From Crocodylus rhombifer (lineage: Eukaryota > Chordata > Crocodylia > Crocodylidae), in the NCBI GenBank assembly GCA_038503035.1, contig JAVSML010000983.1, forward strand, positions 49,660 to 113,659: a DNA stretch of 64,000 nucleotides, given 5' to 3'. The notes below the pieces were generated by a model that was not told where the DNA came from, did not search any database, and was given only the letters and a program-made list of their open reading frames with translations. The translations under genes were made by a program, and so were the position numbers. Positions 1-8,702 of the stretch are shown one piece after another (within the stretch, counting starts at the first letter, position 1; the number at the start of each line of letters is the position of its first letter).

Positions 1-500
1 GAACAGTTAAGTACTACAATAAATGGCGCTCTAAAATACAAGGCATACAATTAACAGTTAATAAAACACTCCAAATATTCACCATGTGTATCAAGCAATC
101 AATACACACTCCAAAATATGAGATGCAAGAGTTCTCTAGTGGTTCACCTCCTCTAGGGGATCGCTTCCTTCTGTCTCTTTATTGAGGCTACCTTCCTCGA
201 GTGTTACTCCCTGGTGGGAGACCCATTGTCCCACTGACTCACATGGCCCAAGGACTGGTTGGGGCAGTGTTCATAAGCTCCCAGTGGCTCAATCCTTCTC
301 AGGGGGAGTTGTGGGCCTGGGCCACCTCCTTCATGCCCAGGGCCATGCTGTTCTGAACGCTGCTCCCCGTGCTTAGGAACTGCTCTGTTCCTGGGGCCCC
401 TGAGGACTCACTGCAGGGAATGGGCCGCAGACCACCCAAGCCCTCCTCCTCCAGGGCCTTATGCCCCTGCAATGACTCACCACATGGTAGCACTGGCTTC

Positions 501-800
501 CAGGCTCAGTCTCATGCCAGGTTTGGAGACCTGAGCCACCTAGCTGTGGCTCCCAAGGGCCTGGTCTCTCGTGAACCCTCTGTGCAGCAATGCCTGCAAC
601 ACAGCCCAGCTTTGTGCCGGGTTTGGAGACCCGGGCCGCCTTGCTGCGGCTCCCAGGGTCTTGATCCCCCATGGACCTTCTTTGCAGCAACACCTGCACT
701 GCAGCCTGGCCTTGTGCCAGGGTTGGAGACCCAAGCCGCCTCGCTGCAGCTCCCAGGGCCTCGGACCCTCACGGACCCTCCGCAGGTAGGCCTGCACTGC
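501..800. repeat. Minisatellite, three copies of a 100-bp unit
   Basis: The block GTTTGGAGAC (or GGTTGGAGAC) recurs at exactly 521, 621 and 721. The flanking text (GCCNCCTNGCTGNGGCTCCCA, then a CAGCAA or GCAGG segment) recurs in step, so 501-600, 601-700 and 701-800 align as three diverged copies of a 100-bp unit. The unit is not a multiple of three, and the open frames crossing it look accidental. Confidence 0.85.
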
Positions 801-1101
801 CTACCACTTCCATCCAGCAACGAAATTTTTCAGGCTCTTCTGGGCAGCCGGATACACCCACTGGGCAGCTCTCCCAGCTCTTCTTGGCCCAGGGACCTCT
901 TCCTTCTTTGTCCCTTGCCAACTGCCCCACATGCTTAGCACACAGCTGCTTATATCCTCTTCTGGGGCCCCACCCCTCAGATTGAAAATGAACCAATTAG
1001 TGGGGCTGCAACTGCATTTCCTAATTAAGTCCACACCTGACCCCACCTTTGGAGTAGAGGGGGAGCAGACTGTCCTCCTGGCTCCTCCCCTACCTCTCTC
1101 T

Positions 1102-1127
1102 GATTGGTGGGATTTTCCCCACCAATC
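1102..1127. promoter_or_regulatory. Inverted CCAAT pair around a GGGATTTTCC-like core
   Basis: GATTGGTGGG (1102-1111) and CCCACCAATC (1118-1127) are perfect reverse complements separated by 6 bp. The centre reads GGGATTTTCC, which resembles an NF-kappaB site. Each arm carries a CCAAT box. It lies where the U3 region of a minus-strand LTR would be. Any regulatory role is inferred. Confidence 0.4.
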
Positions 1128-1239
1128 ACATTCATGGCCTCCTAAGACCAGAGAGCGGGGTAAAGCCTGGCAAGCCTGCCTCAATAAATTGGAGAAATGT
1201 GGGCTAGACAAAACTAGTGATAGATTACTGGTTTAGTAG

Positions 1240-2215
1240 TGTGATGGGCTAGCTGGCAGTGACCTAGCCCAGGGGTTTTGAAAGGGCAAAAGATGATGGC
1301 AGGATTTGGGATTCCCTTTCCTCACCAATCAGACCCCAGACACTCACACTTCGTGTCCCTTTATTGGCCCCTTGGGTCATCTGGAGGGGGATAAAAGGGG
1401 CAGCGTGGCTGACTCGAAAGAGACCAGTGAGGAACCACAAGGAAGGAGCTTCAAAAAGCTGAGCCAGTGGGGCAGGAGCAGTACCCCAGAAGAGCCTGAA
1501 AGAGCAGGACCTGCAGGCAGCAGCGGGACCCTCAGCAGCGCGGCGTGCAGCCGGCAGGAGAGGCTCCCCGCTGGGCTCCAGGATCCCCTACGAGAGGCTG
1601 CAGCCAGCAGACGAGGCTCGCCACACTCCAGGAGGGATCTGAGCAGTGACCTGAGAGGTTCCCAGCTGTGCTTCCAGCTCCTCCAATCAGAGGCCAGATA
1701 GCTCAATGTGACGCTGGGGCTCCGGGAAGGTCAAAACCCCTACCAGCCTGAAGTAATACCACCACTGGTGGCTCTGTGGCAGCTTCTCTACCTACCATGT
1801 GGGAGATCTGGGTTCAAGTCCCAGCTAAGTTTTTCCCCATCCAGGTACCAAGCCCCTCTAATTCCTTGTCATTCTGCATTTTGTTCCTTTTTATATTTCA
1901 CCAACCCGTATTGTTTGTTCTGCTGTTTGTGTTTTATATTTTAATCCTGTCTTTTGTCAATGATTGTAAGTGTCTAATGTTTGTTGAATCCTGCCCCCTT
2001 GGGGCACTGTAGTGTCCACTATATCCTCTGATTTATGCCTTTTATGTTCCCAGTACTGTTCCCTCATTAAAAGGTATATGGTTAAGTCCCCATTGGCAGT
2101 CTGGCTCTGCTGTATAGGGGAAGGAGAGTCCCTACACCTCCCACAGTGCTTGTGCACCTGCTTTGATCCCTTCAATTGGAGAAGGGGTACCTCTTGGAGT
2201 TCCGCCTGGGTTACA
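1240..2215 (+). mobile_element. Probable solo retroviral-type LTR
   Basis: The block begins TGTGATGGGC and ends CCTGGGTTACA, and is flanked by the 4-bp direct repeat GTAG (1236-1239 and 2216-2219). Inside are a CCAATCAG box (about 1325), a TATA box GGGGGATAAAAGG (about 1386-1398) and an ATTAAA near 2067. The TATA context and the GGTTACA terminus match those of the LTR at 44671-46049, which suggests one ERV family. A 4-bp duplication is short and could be chance, so the ends are likely rather than proven. Confidence 0.5.
1765..1830 (+). repeat. tRNA-like segment with A and B boxes (tRNA pseudogene or SINE head)
   Basis: TGGCTCTGTGG (1769-1779) resembles an RNA polymerase III A box and GGTTCAAGTCC (1811-1821) is a perfect B box, at tRNA-like spacing. 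No convincing acceptor-stem pairing was found, so this is not a functional tRNA. It lies inside the LTR called at 1240-2215 and may be a coincidental match. Confidence 0.3.
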
Positions 2216-2280
2216 GTAGCCACAACAAAGGGTAATGCTAAACGGATCCATGTCAGAATGGCAAGAGGTTTCAAGCCCTA

Positions 2281-3787
2281 GAGGAATGTGTCCTGGGCCC
2301 AGTGCTGTTCAACATGTTTATTAATGATCTGGCTGCTGGCATAGAAAGCTTCTTGAGAAAGTTAGCAGGTGACACAAAACCAGGAAGGACTATGAACATG
2401 TTGAAGGACAGGAGCACAATTCAGAAGGATCTCAACAGATTGCAAAGATGGGCTGGAGTTAAAAGAATAAAGGTCAATAATGACAAACACAAGGTGCTAC
2501 ACCTTGGGAAAAATAATTATAAATATAAATGCAAAATGGTGGCACTATGGAGAAGGATCTGGGAATCTTAGTATATCAGAGACCCAGCATGTAGCTTGAT
2601 GACGCTGCATTTATGAAATGCATCAATAAAAGCATTAGGTGCAAGGCATGGGAGGTGATAGCCTCTCTATTCGGCACTGGTTAGTTGTCCTCTAGAGTAC
2701 TATGTATAGTTTGGGCTCCATATTTTTAAAAGGACGTGGGAAAATCAGAAAAGGTCCAGAAGTGGGTGGCAAGTATGATAAAGGTCTGGGAAAGCAAATC
2801 CTAGAGGGAGAGTTTGAAGGGGCTAAGCATGTTCAGCTTGTGGAACAGGTGCTCAAGAGGGTACATGATACCAACTTTCAGATACTTGAAGGGATGCCAG
2901 AAACAGGGAAAACACTTTTTTTCTGTCTTGCTGCAGGGGATAGGATGTGGACCAGTGGCTTGATGTTGCAGCAAAGTAGATTTAGATTGAATGTCAGAAA
3001 AAGCTTCTTCACTGTTATAAGAGTGAGGGCAGTAGAATAGACTGCCCAGGAAAGTGGTAGAATTTCCATCACTGGAGGTGTTCAGGAAGAGGTTGGAAGC
3101 TAGTGGTCAGGGATGATAGCTATATCTGGGTTCTACTATGCATGCCATGCTTTTGGGCTTTGCTGGTTGCCTCATGGGGTTTTGAGGGATTTTTTCCCCT
3201 GCTGCTGCTACGTATATAGCAGGGAGGGAGGGGGACTGTTCGCCTCTAAAGAAGGCACTGCAGTCAATACCCAGTGCCTTCCTTAGAGGACTGGGTATTG
3301 ACGGCAGCCAAGGCTGGGAATTTTGTCTGGGGTGTGCCAGTGCTTCTCCTGGGACCTAAACCAAGAGGTTCTTGGCTAATGGGTCTTGCCACTCTTCTCA
3401 GGGTCAGCCCAATCAGCATAGCTGGGTTCAGAAAGGCATTTTGTTCCATGCTTAGATTGATGTGGAATATTGTATGTGTGTTGGGGGGGGAAGAAGGGGT
3501 GCCTTCTTCTGTAGCAGGGGACATAGCCCTTTTCTTGGGACCTCTTGAAAGTATTTTTAACAAATATTGCAGGACACCGGCCTCCACAGTCCCCCTGCTT
3601 TAACTGTGGCAGATTACGGTGTTATATCTTGTGTTGTGTCAGTGTGGACTGTGTTCTTTTGCTAAGAGATTAGACAATGGATTTGTATGGAATGGTTTAG
3701 ATGGGCATGATCCTACCTCAGGCAAGGGGTTCAACTAGCTGACCTATAGAGGTCCCTTTCAGCCCTACTTCTCTACAATTCTATGAG
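2281..3787 (+). mobile_element. Old CR1 LINE, 5'-truncated (RT C-terminus plus 3' UTR)
   Basis: From 2302 the translation follows CR1 ORF2 downstream of the RT palm: LFNMFINDL, then a decayed active-site box reading AGDTK, then KVLHLGKN. Further on come ORF2 C-terminal remnants (RFRLNVRKSFFTV near 2970) broken by shifts and stops. The 3' UTR includes the GCTGGTTGCCTCATGGGGTT type segment near 3160, and the copy ends at 3720-3787 with the CR1 tail (GGTCCCTTTCAGCCC then TTCTATG). It is far more diverged than the copy at 8703-11359. Confidence 0.85.
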
Positions 3788-4884
3788 GTATACTATAATT
3801 TAGAGCACCAACCCTTCCCCTCAGCAGGCCCAGGGGGACTACTGAGTTAAGAAGGCAGGGAAGAGCCAGTACCTTATACTTCTTGGTAGTGATTCAGCTA
3901 AGCTTAACAATTAGAGGAAAAGAGAATGCTTCCATAATAGTTTTCCAAAAGAGTAGACTTGAAACTTTTGAGAATTCTGTAGCTGCACCTGGATATGTTG
4001 TTTACGTCAGATAGAAAATTCAACTTTTTTCTTCCATTGTGGTGATATTTGTGGAGTTCCTTGACAATTTTAGGGATTCAAACCATATGGTAAGTTTTAA
4101 ACTTGACTCAGCTAATAAAGAGTCAGTGGCACATCTCCATAATCTGTACAAGGCACTCATAGAATGGTGGCATGCTGCTTGCCTTTGTTGGAAAGAAGGT
4201 ATATAGAAAAAATATTTCTAGCGCATACTGCAGGAAGGGTCTAAGAAACAGTGGAAAATTAAGGATGCGAACGATAACCAAACACTGCAGGTTTTTTATT
4301 TTAACAATATTCAAGAGGCTGTTTAATAACCATCATAATTAAAAAAAATAAAACATGTCTGAGTCTTAACTTAAAAATCAGTGCATTTTTATGAAGCAAA
4401 GAAAAAAGCATAATCTTTCACTGAAGCTAATAAATGTGAAAATGAAAGGTTTTCACACAGATGACAACTACAAAAGCAATACTTAATAGCTCCCATATAA
4501 TAGTATTGCTGCTACTGTTGCTGTTAGAGTTCTGTAAAAAGCTTTGGCACACGGAACAAAACAGATGTACTTTGGTTTCTTGCCAGTTTCATCATCAAAA
4601 AATAAAGAGAGAAAAAGAGAAGGATTGACTCAAACTACAAAATTCAAATCTGAATTTGGATCTAGAATTCAAATACTCTACCTTCTTCTCTGTAGTTCCT
4701 CAGCTCAGGAGTGTTTGAATCTCAGGTTCTGGATCAACGTATTAGAGCTTTGAAGGAGGACTGGAAGATATTTGTTAATATGCTACTACCATTTTTTCCA
4801 TAAAAAAGATCTGGTATCATAACCACCCTCCCTGCTCCCAGTGATAGGAAATGATAGGAAAGTAGGTGTGAATAAATTGAATCA
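3788..4884. other. AT-rich stretch, no recognised feature
   Basis: No repeat ends, splice-framed open reading frame or RNA gene was recognised here. Confidence 0.5.
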
Positions 4885-5275
4885 GGGCTTTTCCAGGGGC
4901 CACATACCCCATGCCTCATGAGCCACGACAGGGGCAACCAACAGCACTAGCTGGGGCCACAGGTCCCCCGAGCAACACACCATACACATGTAGGTGAGCG
5001 CTCCCCTCCTCCCTGCTGTACTACATGTGTGGCACCCTGCCTCGCCTTCAGCTCCCTGCAAGTTCTCCCGTGGCACGCAGGCACTCCAGGTTGGCGGCTC
5101 CCATGGCACTGCAGACTGTGCCGTCCTGCCCCACCCCTGCATGGAACAGAAGCCAGGGGATGGAGCGGGGTGACCCACCTGTTGCTGCAGCTACAGCAGT
5201 AGGTTCAGCAGTGTCCAGGTGGGATCCTGGGAGCCAGCTTTGCAGGCTGCCAATTGGACAACCACAAGCTAAATG
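4885..5275. repeat. GC-rich block in AT-rich surroundings, probable unclassified repeat
   Basis: A sharply bounded GC-rich segment starts CAGGGCTTTTCCAG and ends near CCAATTGGACAACC. The abrupt composition change and the CAGGG start suggest a hAT-type non-autonomous element. I could not align a target duplication, so this is only a composition-based call. Confidence 0.3.
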
Positions 5276-7025
5276 TCAGAAGTTAAACCTTTGCTTTGAA
5301 AAGGAAGTATGAAATTTTTGCAGCTTTCTGAGACCATGACCCTTTTTTCATTGCTTTGACCCTTAAACCCTATTTAAATCTGACGATTACATTTATTCAT
5401 CAGCACCACCCTGCATGAAATAGTCCAGCTTTGCTGTAATATTTTGAAATTTAAATCATTAATTCCCCCCTTCTCTCTCACCAACTGTTAACTTACCTCA
5501 AAAAGATTCTAAAAGTGAGCACAACATGCTTGCACAAAATTGGGTTTATGGACAGGCCTAAGAACTGAAATCTTTATTTTCTTCCCCTGAGCAGTTATAG
5601 CATGGCCAGTGGCAGAACAAACTTTCTTCAAATCTCACTTATCAGTGGCTCTCAGAAATGGTTTGGTAGGATCATCTCTGGAAGGGAAAAGATCATATAA
5701 ATTTCATTCCTTTTAATCCCTTTCCCTCTCAGTTGAGATTGTCAACAAGGAAGGCAATTAGTGTTACTGTTTCATGTGATATAGACATGGGAATGGAAAT
5801 GGGACGAGGCCATCTACTAGTCTGGAACAGTCAACAAATGGTAATACTGATTTTTTTGTCAGTAATAGCCTCTACTAGATTCAAACAAGTGACTTGGAGA
5901 TGATTCCCATGCATAAAAGCTAAATATTTTAGAGTTAATCACTTTAGATTATGTGAACAGAAAAAAAGAAAAACAGAGACAAAAATAAGAAAAAATAAAG
6001 ACAGACAATAATTACATACTCAAAAGAACTGCTTGTTTTTCACTGTTGAAAAAGGAAAAGTTACTGTGGGTTAGCTTCCCACCAGAACTGGTTATATACT
6101 GTAACTGTACGTGCCTACCTTTCTCCTCTGAGCACCTTGTGCCAGTGAAAATGCTCTTTGATGGGAAGTGATATAGTTAAGTGAGCTCTAGTGACTCTTT
6201 ACCTAGCTACTAAATAAAGCTGAAATTAATATTGCTGAGTTAGCTTGTGATGACACAGGGTAAGACCAGCCAGAACTTTCAAAAATGGCCTGAAGATAGA
6301 TCTCCTGAGCACTATTCATTGACACCAAACTGTGCAAAATATTAAGTGGGGAATGAAGGGGGAGTGACACTATACAGGAAATGACATTTACCTATTGGGC
6401 ATTTACAAAGGATGCCCAGTTAACAGACAGCTACTGATGTTCCACTGGGAGTATTTTATTTATCATTTTGGCATATAAAAGCTGATGGGTGGGCTGTTTT
6501 CCCCTTGCTAAGAGTTGACCCAGTTCCTCCACGTGCATTGTTTGAAAACAGCAAATATTACTTGTCAAGGGTTACCAAGAAAGCTAGTCTGCAATCACAA
6601 CTTTCTGAATGGGGCTTGAGCTGGTGTGGGTTAATTTTAAAAGGGTTCCCAAACTATTTCAATGCAGACTTGGTTGTGTGACCTGGCAGAAGTATTACAT
6701 GCATATAAAGTGACATATCTATGTTGGGCTTCCTATCTCCAGTAGTGATATTTTCTCATCCTTTTATCTGATAATGCTTTAATGCAAAGTGTCTACCCTT
6801 GTGAGCACAACATCTAGCATAATAGAGCCCTGAGTCTTTATGCAACTTTTAGGTCCATGCAGATTACAAGTTATTAATATGTAATAATACTTATATATCA
6901 TTATTTATTCCTGTTATAGTTTTAACAAGATTCTCTGAGAAATTACCATGCAATTTGCAAATACTATTACTGATAACACTGCTGTCTACTCCACCAACCT
7001 AAACCTAATAAACTGTGTTGCTTAG
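5276..7025. other. AT-rich stretch, no recognised feature
   Basis: Unique-looking sequence with no recognised coding, RNA or repeat feature up to the LTR boundary at 7026. Confidence 0.5.
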
Positions 7026-7499
7026 TGTGAGCGGAGCTCCTGAATCGAGCACAAAACGAAATGTTAAGTCCTGCCTGCTCCCCCTTGCCCTGATGCCTGT
7101 CTTGCCTGCCACGACATGATGGGAGTTAATAAGGTGACACAAAATGTTGGGGGGCTCTACTGATTTTAATGAGGACTACTACACATTGCATCCTGCTCAA
7201 CTATAGCTATTCTTGGCTGCCACAGGCTGAGGTATGCATGGCGAGAACAGAGCTCAGTGCGTCTATCCCAAGTCCTACTGGGTGAACTCTGGCCCCTCTA
7301 CACTGCAACTCTGTCCCACCTCTGCCCGGGTGGGCAAACCACAGCTGGCTGCCTGTTCACTGCCACACACTGTTGTTGGCTATTTTTGTTCATGCCTGTC
7401 TTCTCCCAGGCTGGGTTAAGCTGTCTAGTGAGAGGTAATTAAGGAATGGAGTGCTTCTCTCAGGTGGCTCTGTAACAGGGTCACTGGCTCCCTGTTACA
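7026..7499 (-). repeat. 3' LTR of the Gmr1-like element, internally deleted
   Basis: Read on the minus strand it starts TGTAACAGGG and ends CTCACA. It aligns along its length with 16625-17389, sharing for example CTGAATYGAGCACAAAA, AATGAGGACTACTACACATT and CTTGGCTGCCACAGGC. It lacks 298 bp present in the other LTR (17033-17330), the gap falling after position 7440. The missing part includes the candidate TATA box. Confidence 0.9.
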
Positions 7500-7517
7500 T
7501 ACCTTTCCCTTTTTTTA
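7500..7517 (-). promoter_or_regulatory. Polypurine tract next to the 3' LTR
   Basis: On the minus strand the sequence TAAAAAAAGGGAAAGGT sits immediately upstream of the LTR start TGTAACAGGG, the normal site of plus-strand primer formation. The sister copy has TAACAAAAGGGGGAAGT at the same place (17390-17406). Confidence 0.8.
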
Positions 7518-7599
7518 GAGCATCCTAGTTGGTTTATCTAACTGCAACATCTCTTTTAGGATTTTCTAGTTTCCTTCCAGCATCTTATGATATCTCATC

Positions 7600-8702
7600 C
7601 CTGTTTGTCATGGAACAGGACAGGAAGTCTGCTAACACATTCTTCTTTCCATCTTGGAATTCAACTGAAAGATGAAAAGGTTGTAATGCGAGGGTCCACT
7701 GCAGTATTTGCAAGTTATATGTCTTTACAGTTTGTAACCATCTTACGGGGGCATGGCCCGTAATCAACACAAATTTTCAACCTAGTAAATAATATCTAAA
7801 CTGTTCAATGCCCCACCTGATAGCCAAACATTCTCACTCTATTGTTGAGTACCTGGTCTCCACCTTCACCAGTTTCTTGCTTGAATAGGTTATGGGCCGT
7901 TCTGTTCCCTGCTACTTTTGAAACAGCACTGCTCCCATTGCACATCCGGACACATCCATCTGTAGGAAAAATAGTTCCTGGACAGGTGTACCCACACCAG
8001 CTCAAGCCCCATTCAGAAAGTTGTGACTGCAGACTAGCTTTCTTGGCGTGTATAGGACAGGTGTACTGCAGAGAGCTTGTCTGCTCCTCTCAAAGGCTCT
8101 CACCATGGATTCTGACCAATTTAACAGCTGGGGTTTCCTCTTCATCATGTCTGTCAGTAGGACCACAATTTCTGAAAAATGTCGACTAAACCTTCTATAG
8201 TAATTTGCAAACCCTAAGAATGACCTAAGTTGTTTTAAAGTCATGGGTAACCTGTAGGTTTTTATGGCTTCCACTTTATCAGCTAAGGGACACTGGCCTA
8301 TCTGAAAACCTAGATATTTGGTCTCGTTCTGCCCCCAGATACATTTCTTAAGGTTTGCCGTCATCCCTGCCTTCCTTAGTTCCTGCAAGACTGCCTGTAA
8401 ATGTTGACAATGTTTCTCCCAGGTTTGTGAAAATATTATAATGTTGTCAATGTATGCAGAAGCATAATTTTGATGAGTGGCCAACGTCTTTATTCATTAA
8501 GCATTGGAACAAGGTGGCCACCCTATGTAGGCCAAACAGCATACATCTAAACTGAAATACACCCCAAGGTGTCCCGAAAGCCGTCTTTGCTTTATCCCGC
8601 TCATTCATGGGTATTTGCCAGTAACCCTTTGTTAAGTTCAGGATTGATATATATCTGGCCTGCCTGATCTTTTCCAACATCTCTTCTATCTGGGCATGGG
8701 GA
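7600..8702 (-). pseudogene. pol: Gmr1-like pol: RT (palm onward) and RNase H, broken
   Basis: Downstream of the CR1 insertion the RT resumes with FPMPRIEEMLEKIRQARYI, then LTKGYWQIPMNERDKAKTAF and FGLH. The catalytic box reads YIDN (8454-8443) instead of the usual YxDD, so the second aspartate is lost. The thumb and connection follow (KYLGFQIGQ, LRSFLGFANYYRRFSRHF). The RNase H part is recognisable around 8010-7600: an MDVSG version of the usual TDAS box, TRYSTIE, LITGHAPVRWLQ, and the family terminus ALQPF...VLADFLS. Several stops and frameshifts interrupt it. This is the last pol domain, directly before the polypurine tract, as expected for Gmr1 order. Confidence 0.88.

Larger units (their letters stand above)
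1..1235 (-). mobile_element. LTR-like unit read on the minus strand, boundaries unresolved
   Basis: No protein is recognisable here; the open frames overlap on both strands and are low-complexity. Read on the minus strand the block is laid out like a long retroviral LTR. Two CCAAT boxes lie near 1102-1127, a TATA-like GATATAAGC lies near 947-955, a GC-rich triplicated segment follows (501-800), and an AATAAA complement lies at about 177-182 before an AT-rich end. No TG/CA ends or target duplication were found, so this assignment rests on layout only. It abuts the plus-strand LTR at 1240. Confidence 0.33.

Noticed and set aside
369..985. Several overlapping open frames on both strands
   Set aside because: They run through the 100-bp tandem repeat in different frames, are low-complexity and open on both strands, as expected for GC-rich repeats.
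1765..1830. Functional tRNA gene
   Set aside because: Only the A and B boxes fit; acceptor and anticodon stems do not pair convincingly.
4885..5275. Same family as the GC-rich block at 33978-34433
   Set aside because: Only the outermost bases look similar, and neither target duplications nor interior similarity could be shown by eye.
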